A stretch of 64,000 bases of DNA from Paenibacillus cellulosilyticus (GTDB lineage Bacteria; Bacillota; Bacilli; Paenibacillales; Paenibacillaceae), in contig NZ_QGTQ01000002.1 in the NCBI RefSeq assembly GCF_003182255.1, forward strand, positions 420,767 through 484,766, in the 5' to 3' direction. Shown piece by piece: positions 54,077-63,360 of the stretch (within the stretch, counting starts at the first letter, position 1; the number at the start of each line of letters is the position of its first letter). Position numbers and translations under genes: made by a program. Under the pieces are notes generated by a model. That model saw only the letters and a list, made by a program, of their open reading frames with translations, was not told the origin of the DNA and did no database searches.

Positions 54077-54195
54077 CCGTGTCACCTCACTTACATCATT
54101 CGTTTGCCCCTCAATAAATGAGGGGGTTCTCATAATTGTTTTGAGAAACCTTTTTTCAAAGGCTCTCGAATTAGTTATCGGAATCTATGCTATGT

Positions 54196-54222
54196 AAAAA
54201 GAGCCCCCGAAACCGGAGGCTC
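54196..54222 (-). terminator. Terminator after the 54248 gene
   Basis: On the minus strand GAGCCTCCG pairs with CGGGGGCTC (one mismatch) followed by TTTTT. It separates the 54248 gene from sigI. Confidence 0.85.
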
Positions 54223-54247
54223 ACGATCCAACCTTACAAGTTTTCCG

Positions 54248-54661
54248 TTAAGACAATAGTCGTTGGCGCAGCTTCGTACGTCTTGCGCTTAATACGCCGA
54301 GCCGTTTCTTTAGGTCATTTTCCCAATCTGAATCGTCGATTTGCTTGGCAACAGAAAGAAGATCAAGCGCCATATCAATCTGACTGACAACGATGTCGAG
54401 AGGATCTTCATTCTCATTGTTCACGCAATTCTCGAAGAGCACCTTCACGTCTTTATCGACGTAATCCTGGAAATCGATTTCGGACGCGCCGTCACCATGT
54501 GCAAAATCAGCCAACACTTCGTACTCATTCTCAACCATATGATGAACCTCAACCCGTTGGCATACCGGACAGAACGTAATCGGAACGTTATGAATGTGTG
54601 TGCGGAAATGTTTGAGTGTTCCTTTCGCGCCGATCATGCTTGCTCCACAGCAAAAACTCAT
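54248..54661 (-). CDS. Small protein with CC and CPVC motifs, unknown function
   Basis: A 137-residue protein I do not recognise. The N-terminal 45 residues contain a Cys-Cys pair (MSFCCGA) and CPVCQR, spaced as in a zinc ribbon. The rest is acidic and helical (IDMALDLLSVAKQIDD, LGVLSARRTKLRQRLLS). It might be a regulatory or nucleic-acid-binding protein, but that is a guess. It is a single-gene unit with its own terminator, upstream of sigI. Confidence 0.75.
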   Translation of the reverse strand: MSFCCGASMIGAKGTLKHFRTHIHNVPITFCPVCQRVEVHHMVENEYEVLADFAHGDGASEIDFQDYVDKDVKVLFENCVNNENEDPLDIVVSQIDMALDLLSVAKQIDDSDWENDLKKRLGVLSARRTKLRQRLLS

Positions 54662-54824
54662 CGACTCTCACCTCTTCGCGTTCGTCCAATTTATGGACGA
54701 TCATTAAGGCTTTAAGGTTGCACAAATAGAAATCTACCCTAAACGTATTCGCTTCCGCCGCACGAAATTCCTGCCAACTTTACATTCCAATTATAGGAAA
54801 GCAAGAAATGGCCTTCTTAGAATT

Positions 54825-54866
54825 AAAAAAACGGCATTGTCCGCGTAGTTGCAGACGATGCCGTTC
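54825..54866 (-). terminator. Terminator after the peroxiredoxin gene
   Basis: On the minus strand AACGGCATCGTCTGC pairs with GCGGACAATGCCGTT, with mismatches, followed by TTTTTTT. Confidence 0.88.
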
Positions 54867-54881
54867 TTCTCTATCCATGCA

Positions 54882-55433
54882 TTAATTCGTACTCAGCGTA
54901 CTCTGACCAGGCTTCCAGTTGATCGGACATAAGCCGCCAGACTGCAGTGCTTGCAGCACCCGCAGCGTCTCATCGACACTACGTCCCACATTGTTGTGGT
55001 TCACAACCTGATACATCATTTCCCCTTCCGGGTTCATAATGAACAGGCCACGAAGCGCTACACCCTCTTCTTCGATCAACACGCCATACGCCCGAGCAAC
55101 ATTCTTCGTAATGTCCGAGGCAAGCGGAAAGTTTAACTTCCCGACGCCGTTATCGCCGGGGTCGGTACGAATCCAAGCACGATGGCTGTGGATGCTGTCC
55201 GTACTGACGCCAAGCACTTCGGTGTTCAGACTTTGGAATTGCGGATAGGCCACGCTCAATGCTGTAATTTCCGTCGGACAGACGAACGTGAAATCAAGCG
55301 GGTAAAAAAACAGGACGAGCCATTTGCCTCGGTAATCAGCTAAAGACACTTTGCCAAATCGCTCGCCGTCTCCAGATGCCGTCTCCATGTTAAAAGGTGG
55401 CGCCTGTCGGCCTACCAGTCGTTCCGCCATCAT
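54882..55433 (-). CDS. 2-Cys peroxiredoxin (AhpC/Prx1 type)
   Basis: A 183-residue thiol peroxidase that reduces hydrogen peroxide and organic peroxides. The peroxidatic Cys52 is in FTFVCPTE and the resolving Cys169 in GGLCPINWKPG; GVSTDSIHSHRAW is also typical. It needs thioredoxin or AhpF for recycling; no ahpF is adjacent. AGGAGG lies 7 bases before ATG 55433; the frame upstream to 55484 is an extension. It is downstream of leuB but convergent signals show it is a separate unit. Confidence 0.93.
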   Translation of the reverse strand: MMAERLVGRQAPPFNMETASGDGERFGKVSLADYRGKWLVLFFYPLDFTFVCPTEITALSVAYPQFQSLNTEVLGVSTDSIHSHRAWIRTDPGDNGVGKLNFPLASDITKNVARAYGVLIEEEGVALRGLFIMNPEGEMMYQVVNHNNVGRSVDETLRVLQALQSGGLCPINWKPGQSTLSTN

Positions 55434-55543
55434 CGAACAACCTCCTTGTTGCCACGATTCCCCCGTCAACAAGAATGGTATCATCCCGATTAGAAGCCGG
55501 TCAATGCGAGTGCCTGTACGAAATTACGATTGCATTCAATCGA

Positions 55544-56623
55544 TTACTTCACCATTGCAGCAACGATCAGATCGCCCATTGCCGTCGTGCCGATTGCTTT
55601 GCTCTTATCGACAGCGATATCGCCCGTGCGGTGACCAGCATCGAGAACGGACTTAACAGCGTCTTCGATGAGTTGTGCTGCTTCATGGTAGCCGAACGTC
55701 AGGCGGTACATGAGCGCAACCGACAGAATCGTTGCGATTGGGTTCGAGATGCCTTGACCTGCGATGTCAGGAGCGGAACCGTGTACTGGCTCGTACAGGC
55801 CGAAGCTGCCTTCGCCCATCGATGCGGAAGACAACATGCCGATCGAGCCCGTCAGCATTGCTGCTTCGTCGCTCAGGATGTCGCCGAACATGTTCTCCGT
55901 TACGATAACGTCGAAGCTTGCAGGACGGCGGAGCAATTGCATTGCGCAGTTGTCTACAAGCACGTGCTCGAGCTCAACGTCCGGATACTCAGGAGCGATC
56001 CGGTTTACAACTTCACGCCACAGACGGGACGTCTCAAGAACGTTCGCTTTGTCAACCGACGCCAGCTTTTTGCGGCGCGTTTGTGCGATTTCGAACGCTT
56101 GGCGAACGATACGCTCAACTTCTTGTACATTGTATACGCAAGTATCAACTGCTTCTTGACCGTTCGCGCCTTCACGACGGAACTTCTCGCCGAAGTAGAT
56201 ACCGCCCGTCAGCTCACGAACAACGATCAGGTCCGTGCCTTCGAGAACTTCTGGCTTCAGTGTCGAAGCATCCATCAAGCAGTCAAATACGTTAGCTGGA
56301 CGAATGTTGGAGAACAGGCCGAGTGCTTTGCGAATGCCGAGCAGACCCGTTTCTGGACGAAGCTCTTTGGAGTTGTTGTCCCATTTAGGACCGCCAACTG
56401 CGCCAAGCAGAACAGCGTCAGCTGCTTTACAAATATCAAGCGTTTCTTGCGGAAGCGGCGTGCCTTTCTCGTCGATAGCGATACCGCCGAACAGGCCATG
56501 TTCGAACTCGAATTGGTAGCCGAACAGCTCCTCCGTCTTCTTCATTACTTTAAGCGCTTCGCCGACAACCTCTGGTCCGATGCCGTCACCGGCGATAACC
56601 GCGATTTTTTTCACGTCTGCCAT
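55544..56623 (-). CDS. leuB: 3-isopropylmalate dehydrogenase
   Basis: A 359-residue enzyme that oxidises and decarboxylates 3-isopropylmalate in leucine synthesis, using NAD and a divalent metal. [14 protein letters not shown] opens the protein, ELTGGIYFG is the family motif, and the metal/NAD region is [20 protein letters not shown] with [20 protein letters not shown] lies about 14 bases before the ATG. It is separated from the ilv genes by a DUF2339 gene and a two-component pair, and other leu genes are not in the window. Confidence 0.96.
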   Translation of the reverse strand: MADVKKIAVIAGDGIGPEVVGEALKVMKKTEELFGYQFEFEHGLFGGIAIDEKGTPLPQETLDICKAADAVLLGAVGGPKWDNNSKELRPETGLLGIRKALGLFSNIRPANVFDCLMDASTLKPEVLEGTDLIVVRELTGGIYFGEKFRREGANGQEAVDTCVYNVQEVERIVRQAFEIAQTRRKKLASVDKANVLETSRLWREVVNRIAPEYPDVELEHVLVDNCAMQLLRRPASFDVIVTENMFGDILSDEAAMLTGSIGMLSSASMGEGSFGLYEPVHGSAPDIAGQGISNPIATILSVALMYRLTFGYHEAAQLIEDAVKSVLDAGHRTGDIAVDKSKAIGTTAMGDLIVAAMVK

Positions 56624-56743
56624 AATCGTATAGACACTCCTCTTCTAATTTACACTATGAAAATTTCATGCTCCCTACAGTTTACCCTAAACCACTGCTC
56701 TGAGGAAAGATATAAAAGCTATCGCGTTTATAGTCTGTGCCTA

Positions 56744-58321
56744 TCACGCCTTCAGCTTCGCTTTCCACTTCGCATTAATCCAGCTAATGCTCATCGAAAT
56801 AATGCCCAGCGCCAGGAACACGATGATTTTGTAGATGGAGTCTTCGCCGCTCAGGTCGAGCAGGATTGCCTTCAATGCAACGATTACAAGGACAGCCGAT
56901 CCGAACCAGCGGAAAATGCGTTGGCTGCTATATGCCCCCCAGACAAAGAGCAGCAGCGCATGAATGGCCCATACAACCGACAGGAACAAGTCTACATGAC
57001 CTGACCAGTGATATTCATCGAACCAATCCATGACTTGGATCGTCAGCAAACCGCCAACAATCAAATGACCTGCAATGGCGTATACGACCGAGATAAATGA
57101 CTGGAATTCTGGCGTTGGTGCAACTGCCGCATAGGTTACTTTCCTCGACATATAGAAGCCAAGTGCTGCAAGAGCAATCCAAGCCAATGCACCTCCGTTG
57201 AGGAATGGCACATACATATCGCCAAACCAATTGAGCCGCGGAACATCCCACGCAGTGCTGAACCAGTACAAGCCTGTCACGAGCCAGATGAATGTGCCGG
57301 AAGCAAGCAGCCAATCGTTGCGAAGGCGGCGGCCCAGCCATACCACTACGGCAGCGATCGCAACCCAGATGAATACGGCAACGAGCGGACGGTACAATGA
57401 GCCGGTGCCAAGGCCAGAAGCGCCGATAAGCAATGCAATGGCGCCGAGCGCCCCATGGATATAGCCAGCGGCAGCAGGTTTCGCTGCCGTGCCTTTAATG
57501 CGGTATAGCAGCAATGCCAGCGATCCATATGCCACGCCGATCACGAGCATTAGGGTGGTCATGCTGGCGTGACTTTGCAGCAAACCTGCCGCCCACGCTC
57601 CGAACAAAACCGTATTCGCGAAGCTGATGTAGATATCCGTGCAGAGGAAGCTGTTATGCGTCCGCCAGGCAGCAGCGTAGAATGCAATCAAATAGAAGAC
57701 GAAGGCAGCGATCAAGTAGCGCATCGGCATGCTCCACCAGCCATCCGAAATCGGATCGAAGTGGACATAATAAACCGCGTACAGCAGCCAAGTGAATCCG
57801 AATGATGTCCAGCGAAGTTCTACCCAGCTTTTCGCGATGCTGACAGCAAACATAACCGCATTGATGACTAGCAAGTACAGAAACAGCTGCAGCACTTGAT
57901 CCGATTCCGGACGCATAACGAGTGGTGCCATCATAGCTCCGGCAAGCGATACGATCATCAACATGCGGGAATTGCGCACATAGGCGTAGGATGCAATCGC
58001 AACTGTAATGATCGACATCACGATAAGGACGAGCATCGGTTCCCACAATCCGGTGTAGATACCCGCGTATGCCGACGTGGAGTACCAAACCGCCGCGCCA
58101 AGGCCGGCGCCGATTTCGCCTGCCAGCGCTATAGATCCGCCTCTTCTATGGAGCGCGAGTCCAACGCCCCCTGCCGCTGCTCCAACGAGCAGTCCAGCAC
58201 CAATCTTGATCGGATCCGTGATCCAGCCTTGATCCGAACCATATTTTAACAGCGTAATGAATGACACAAGAACGAATACAGCACCCAGTACCGTCGTCCA
58301 ATGCTTCTTCCATGCTTCCAT
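56744..58321 (-). CDS. DUF2339-like polytopic membrane protein
   Basis: A 525-residue protein with about 14 membrane helices, glycine-rich early helices (GAGLLVGAAAGGVGLALHRR), matching DUF2339-type proteins. Its function is unknown. The frame extends to 58372, but ATG 58321 starts a typical short cytoplasmic end (MEAWKKHWTT). A distant GGGGG is the only ribosome site. It stands between leuB and a two-component pair on the same strand. Confidence 0.82.
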   Translation of the reverse strand: MEAWKKHWTTVLGAVFVLVSFITLLKYGSDQGWITDPIKIGAGLLVGAAAGGVGLALHRRGGSIALAGEIGAGLGAAVWYSTSAYAGIYTGLWEPMLVLIVMSIITVAIASYAYVRNSRMLMIVSLAGAMMAPLVMRPESDQVLQLFLYLLVINAVMFAVSIAKSWVELRWTSFGFTWLLYAVYYVHFDPISDGWWSMPMRYLIAAFVFYLIAFYAAAWRTHNSFLCTDIYISFANTVLFGAWAAGLLQSHASMTTLMLVIGVAYGSLALLLYRIKGTAAKPAAAGYIHGALGAIALLIGASGLGTGSLYRPLVAVFIWVAIAAVVVWLGRRLRNDWLLASGTFIWLVTGLYWFSTAWDVPRLNWFGDMYVPFLNGGALAWIALAALGFYMSRKVTYAAVAPTPEFQSFISVVYAIAGHLIVGGLLTIQVMDWFDEYHWSGHVDLFLSVVWAIHALLLFVWGAYSSQRIFRWFGSAVLVIVALKAILLDLSGEDSIYKIIVFLALGIISMSISWINAKWKAKLKA

Positions 58322-58429
58322 CCTGCAAGCGCCCCCTACTTGGGAAGATTGTTTAGGATCAGGTCCTAACAACCTTAATTTACCTTGCGGATGGAAGATG
58401 GAATAGTACCATCTTTGTATGGTACCGCG

Positions 58430-58690
58430 CCTAGGTCCTCCCTCTAGGGAGAACTCCAGGGGCTCGGCTCCTGGAACCCCGGTTTTGAATAATTATTAAT
58501 TTCTGCCAAAATAAAGAGTTTCTACCCGCCTAAATCAACATTTCTACCCACCTAAATCCTCCCTGCTAGGGAGGACCCCATGGGTTTCCCAACCCCTGGA
58601 CCCCGGAAGGAGAAACGTGAGATGAATAGAGGCGCGGATAAGTAACTGTCTGCTGGGAGTCGCGTGCCCCGTTGGGGCAAGCTTACTTTG
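58430..58690. repeat. GC-rich intergenic repeat, copy C
   Basis: Shared blocks are CTAGGTCCTCCCTCTAGGGA (partial first unit), TACCCACCTAAATCCTCCCT, CCTCCCTGCTAGGGAGG, CCCCTGGACCCCGGAAGG, AGAGGCGCG and TCGCGTGCCCCGTTGGGGC. Same orientation as copies A and B. Confidence 0.78.
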
Positions 58691-58726
58691 GGTTGTGATA
58701 GAAAGCGTGTAGAGGGAAGAGTGCAT

Positions 58727-58955
58727 GTAAGTATCTTAACTACCTATATACCTTCTGCTCGCCAACGTGCCAGTTAGGGTACTTTTTTGTATCCTAACCA
58801 CCCGTCGTCCGATCATCGTGCATGATAGTGTATTTGTAAATATTCTAACTACCTTCCGCTCGCCAAGCGTGCCAGTTAGGATACTTTTTTGTATCCTAAC
58901 CACCCGTCGTCCGATCATCGTGCATGATAGTGTATTTGTAAGTATCCTAAGCTTC
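58727..58955. repeat. 102-bp tandem duplication with T6-loop hairpins
   Basis: GTAAGTATC-like boundaries occur at 58727, 58836 and 58938, giving two units of 109 and 102 bases (the first has a 7-base insertion). Each unit has the hairpin GTTAGGATAC-TTTTTT-GTATCCTAAC and ATCATCGTGCATGAT. It lies directly downstream of the response-regulator stop, so the hairpins may act as terminators or mRNA 3'-end protectors. Confidence 0.75.
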
Positions 58956-58970
58956 TTGGAATCTAGGAAT

Positions 58971-59636
58971 CTAGAATAAACCCATGTCCTTGGCCTTATC
59001 GGCTGCTTCTTTGCTGCTGCCGACGCCGAGTTTCTTTAGGATGTTGCCGACGTGGTTCTTTACTGTACGAATGGATAAGAAGGAGCGCTCGGCTATCTGT
59101 GATTGGCTGTGGCCGTCGTAGATCATGGATAGTACTTGCACTTCGGCCGGTGTGACTTGACGCTTGAACTGATCGACCTCATAGTCGCGCTCAACGCCGC
59201 GCAGACGCCGCAGCTCCTCCAACACCAGCTTTGCTGCTGACGCATCAATCTCGGAGCGGTCTGCTGCTGCGCGGCGTACGGCTGTAGGAATACCCGCGAA
59301 ATCTGACTTCACTATATAGTTCACCGCACCTGCCCGCAGCGCATCGGATACGAAGCTGCCGTTTTCCATCGAGGTGAGCATAATAATCCGAGCAGATGAC
59401 TGAACGGATAGCTGCTCTGCCAACTGCAAGCCTGCCGGGCTATCCGCCATCATAATATCGAGCAAAATAACAGACGGCTGCGAACTCGCGCACAGCGCCG
59501 CTGCTTGCTGCGGGTCACCTGTTTCAGCCACGACGGTCATGTCAAGCTCTGCATTGAGATAGGCTGACAGCCCTCTCCGCCAATCCTCATCATCCTCCAC
59601 GAGCATGATGCGAATCGGAGTCTGCTGTTGTTCCAA
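58971..59636 (-). CDS. NarL/LuxR-type response regulator
   Basis: A 221-residue regulator with a receiver domain (IMLVEDDEDWRRGL; phospho-acceptor Asp60 in VILLDIMMADS; Lys in NYIVKSDF) and a C-terminal LuxR helix-turn-helix (VTPAEVQVLSMIYDGHSQSQ, SIRTVKNHVGNILKKLG). The start is TTG at 59636 with AAGGAG nine bases upstream. The kinase gene is 105 bases upstream, separated by two identical hairpins. The target genes are unknown. Confidence 0.92.
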   Translation of the reverse strand: MEQQQTPIRIMLVEDDEDWRRGLSAYLNAELDMTVVAETGDPQQAAALCASSQPSVILLDIMMADSPAGLQLAEQLSVQSSARIIMLTSMENGSFVSDALRAGAVNYIVKSDFAGIPTAVRRAAADRSEIDASAAKLVLEELRRLRGVERDYEVDQFKRQVTPAEVQVLSMIYDGHSQSQIAERSFLSIRTVKNHVGNILKKLGVGSSKEAADKAKDMGLF

Positions 59637-59650
59637 TACTCCTCACTCCT

Positions 59651-59721
59651 TACATCAGGATCTTTGAACGGAGTTCAAAGTCACTCCGCTTTACATCAGG
59701 ACCTTTGAACGGAGTTCAAAG
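59651..59721. repeat. Twin hairpins between kinase and regulator genes
   Basis: TACATCAGGA-YCTTTGAACGGAGTTCAAAG is present at 59651-59680 and 59692-59721, a 41-base period with one difference. Each copy holds an 8-bp stem, CTTTGAAC and GTTCAAAG, with loop GGA. Confidence 0.75.
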
Positions 59722-59741
59722 ATCCTCTACTTAGCATTTTG

Positions 59742-61172
59742 CTATTTTCTTTGAACCTCACTGCCAGCAGGCATATTACTTGCTTTGTAAGCATGCATAT
59801 CCCAAGACACCTGCATCGATCGCTTAACGGCTGGAAAAGCAAACGTAACCGACGTCCCTTGTCCCCGTTCGCTTCGAATTCGAAGCTCTCCGCCCTGACG
59901 GTTCATAAGCTGACTGCTATACGCAAGGCCTAGCCCGAAATTCATCGTTTTGCTGCTGCCCTTCGTCGTAAAGAACGGCTCTGTTACTTTATGCAAATGG
60001 CTTCGCTCAATACCGTGGCCCGTATCACTGATCTCAAGGATCGATCCGCGTTTGCCGCCTGTAAGCGTGATGGTTAGCTGCCCGCCACCAGGCATCGCCT
60101 CGATTGCATTGTTCAGGACGTTGCGAATAGCCTCCTCTGTCTGAGCAGCGTCAGCCAGAATTAAGATTGGGCCTGACTGTTCCGGAATGTTCAGAATTAC
60201 GCTTACTTTCGACGTTGTCGCAGCGGACTCGATCATGGATGCCTGTCCACATACTACATCGGTTAAATTAACCGCAGCTGCTCGAAGCACAAGCTCCTGT
60301 GTCCGTTCATGCACACTGCGAATCATCGCTTCAATATGTTCAGCCGAGCGGATAATAACAGCAGCATCCTGCTGCAAATCTGCACCTTCCGCTCCAGCGC
60401 GCTTTATTTTATCAGCGAACAGCTTGATCTTCGCCATGTCGTTCTTGATCGCATGGTTCAACATCGCCGTTCCGCTTGTAATTGCCCGCATCGAATAGTC
60501 CAAACGGCGCCGCTCGATCATCAATTGAACGCCCATGAAGCCATATTTGAACAGTGAAATAATAAAAATGAGGAAAGCAATCGGAATCGACCATACGTTA
60601 TAGCGCCACAGCCGATACACGCCGAACAGCGGCATCGCATAGTTCATCGCCAGCGCAAACAAGACAGCAGGCAGCACAGCTGCAGTCACGATCAAATGCG
60701 CACGCCGCTCCGCCGGATGATTCACCCGCTTCGTCAGCACAAGCACTGTACCGATCAGCATATAAGGAAGCGCCCAACAAGCCAGCGGGATGTAGGATAC
60801 CGGATATCCACCTTCGATCGGAAGAGCAAACATGACCAATACCGGAATCAACGCCACCCACGGCAGCAGCTTGCTCAGCCGAGCAGGAATCACATTCGGA
60901 TGATACCCTGCGCCGAATAACAAGTACGCATAAGGAAGCCCATAATAGCTCGTCCACGAACAACCTTGTTGGATATGCCGCAGCACAGCTGCCGTATGTA
61001 CACCATCAGGGTCTATCTCATACCCCGTGATCCAGCCCTCCATTACAGACGCCAAAGCACCCGTCCCACCGCAAAATGCGACCAGCCCAAGCCACCGAAA
61101 CGCCGCACTGTGTCGATTTATCACCACTAACAGCAGCGCCGCGATCCACAATACCGCCCAGACGATAAGCAT
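59742..61172 (-). CDS. Multi-pass membrane sensor histidine kinase
   Basis: A 476-residue kinase with about seven to eight N-terminal membrane helices (to about 215), a short dimerisation region with His240 in MLNHAIKNDMAKI, and an HATPase domain (NVLNNAIEAMPGGG, DTGHGIE, FGLGLAYS). The membrane domain has small loops, suggesting a lipophilic or intramembrane signal. Starting at ATG 61172 (GAGGAA upstream) gives a proper first helix; the open frame to 61418 reads through a repeat block. The adjacent response regulator is the partner. Confidence 0.9.
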   Translation of the reverse strand: MLIVWAVLWIAALLLVVINRHSAAFRWLGLVAFCGGTGALASVMEGWITGYEIDPDGVHTAAVLRHIQQGCSWTSYYGLPYAYLLFGAGYHPNVIPARLSKLLPWVALIPVLVMFALPIEGGYPVSYIPLACWALPYMLIGTVLVLTKRVNHPAERRAHLIVTAAVLPAVLFALAMNYAMPLFGVYRLWRYNVWSIPIAFLIFIISLFKYGFMGVQLMIERRRLDYSMRAITSGTAMLNHAIKNDMAKIKLFADKIKRAGAEGADLQQDAAVIIRSAEHIEAMIRSVHERTQELVLRAAAVNLTDVVCGQASMIESAATTSKVSVILNIPEQSGPILILADAAQTEEAIRNVLNNAIEAMPGGGQLTITLTGGKRGSILEISDTGHGIERSHLHKVTEPFFTTKGSSKTMNFGLGLAYSSQLMNRQGGELRIRSERGQGTSVTFAFPAVKRSMQVSWDMHAYKASNMPAGSEVQRK

Positions 61173-61238
61173 CCCTGTTCTTCCTCTCTTAACTAGATAA
61201 TATGCTATTCCATGAAGTCCCGGTATGCACAATTGTAA

Positions 61239-61520
61239 AGCGTGTCCCGAAGGGACGTAAGCGAGTATCTGCTCGCAAGATGTATTCGCTCGAACAAGTA
61301 CGCAGACGAACAAAACGTACCTAGTCACAATCAACATTAAGCGTGTCCCGCAGGGACGACAAGCGAGCACACGTTCCACCGTACCTAGACCAGTCCTGCG
61401 GGTGTCCAGAGGGTGCAACCCTTGGGGCCCTCCCTCACAGGGAGGGTTTGGGTGGGTGAAGATTCACCCTGAGGGTTTGGGTGGGTAAAGACTCCCCCTC
61501 GAGGGGGACTAGGGAGTAAA
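61239..61520. repeat. GC-rich intergenic repeat, copy D (inverted)
   Basis: AAGCGTGTCCCGAAGGGACG and AAGCGTGTCCCGCAGGGACG are a direct pair about 101 bases apart. Then CCCTCCCTCACAGGGAGGG with GTTTGGGTGGGTGAAGATTC, and a second GAGGGTTTGGGTGGGTAAAG, are the inverse of the CACCCACCTAAATCCTCCC block in copies A-C. It lies between the kinase and the ilvC terminator. Confidence 0.7.
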
Positions 61521-61526
61521 ACAAAC

Positions 61527-61572
61527 AAAAAACTGCCAATCAATCATCATATAGATCATTGATCGGCAGTTC
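61527..61572 (-). terminator. Terminator after ilvC
   Basis: On the minus strand AACTGCCGATCAATGATC pairs with GATGATTGATTGGCAGTT, followed by TTTTTTG. Confidence 0.88.
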
Positions 61573-61618
61573 GAGTATTACTTATTATAGCTAATAGTTT
61601 CCGAGCAATCGGAAGCTA

Positions 61619-62632
<1,014 letters not shown>

Positions 62633-62647
62633 TTAAACCCTCATTGA

Positions 62648-62728
62648 GCGGGTGTTTAAACGGAGAAGCGGCGTTTGACGCATGAGCGTCCCGTCGTATT
62701 CCCTGCTTAAACACCCGCCCAAAGCGGG
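62648..62728 (-). promoter_or_regulatory. Alternative hairpins in the ilvN-ilvC gap
   Basis: GCGGGTGTTTAA (62648-62659) and TTAAACACCCGC (62707-62718) form a 12-bp stem. The CCCGC at 62714-62718 can instead pair with GCGGG at 62724-62728. The two structures exclude each other. No T run follows, so this is more likely a processing or stability element than a terminator. The rest of 62612-62874 shows nothing clear. Confidence 0.5.
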
Positions 62729-62874
62729 AATTTGCATAAATGGGTCCGATGCGGCTTGTCCCACATTCGGCTCTGGATTGAATACGATTATTGCTCGATA
62801 ACTTGCGTCTGCCTATCTCTATTGTCTAGGATAAGCAGAATGATTTCAAACACCAAAACGTGGTGATTCGATGC

Positions 62875-63360
62875 TTACTTCACGCTGCCGCGAACCATCG
62901 CCGTAACGCCTGTGCGAGTCAGCTCACGGATGCCGTAAGGCTTGAGAAGCTCAACCATTGCGTCGATTTTCTCCGTATCGCCAACAACTTGTACGATCAT
63001 CGACTGCGGGCCGATATCAACAACTGCCGCACGGAACGTCTCAACAACGCCAAGAATTTCTGGGCGAGCCGCAGGCTCCGCGCTCACTTTAATGAGCGCG
63101 AGCTCGCGGGCAACCATTGGGTTGCTGCTGACGTCGACAACTTTGATTACGTCGATCAGCTTATACAGCTGCTTCGTGATTTGCTCCAGCGTATTGCCAT
63201 CGCCTGTTGTGACGATAACCATGCGGGACAGGCCTGGCTCTTCGCTGGAACCAACCGTAATGCTCTCGATATTAAAGCCGCGGCGACCGAACAAGCCAGA
63301 TACACGCTGCAGAACGCCGGGCTGATCGTTGACGAGAATTGCTATTGTATGTTTTTTCAT
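62875..63360 (-). CDS. ilvN: Acetolactate synthase small (regulatory) subunit
   Basis: A 161-residue regulatory subunit with an N-terminal ACT domain (ILVNDQPGVLQRVSGLFGRR, FNIESITVG) and a C-terminal ALS_ss domain (about 85-161). It activates IlvB and gives valine feedback. Its ATG overlaps the ilvB stop by 4 bases (ATGA), so translation is coupled. Confidence 0.97.
   Translation of the reverse strand: MKKHTIAILVNDQPGVLQRVSGLFGRRGFNIESITVGSSEEPGLSRMVIVTTGDGNTLEQITKQLYKLIDVIKVVDVSSNPMVARELALIKVSAEPAARPEILGVVETFRAAVVDIGPQSMIVQVVGDTEKIDAMVELLKPYGIRELTRTGVTAMVRGSVK

Noticed and set aside
55397-57004. 535-codon plus-strand frame opposite leuB and the DUF2339 gene
   Set aside because: It spans two real genes on the other strand and has shadow-like composition.
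59742-61418. Longer N-terminus of the membrane kinase
   Set aside because: The extension reads through the inverted GC-rich repeat; ATG 61172 has a ribosome site and starts at the first membrane helix.
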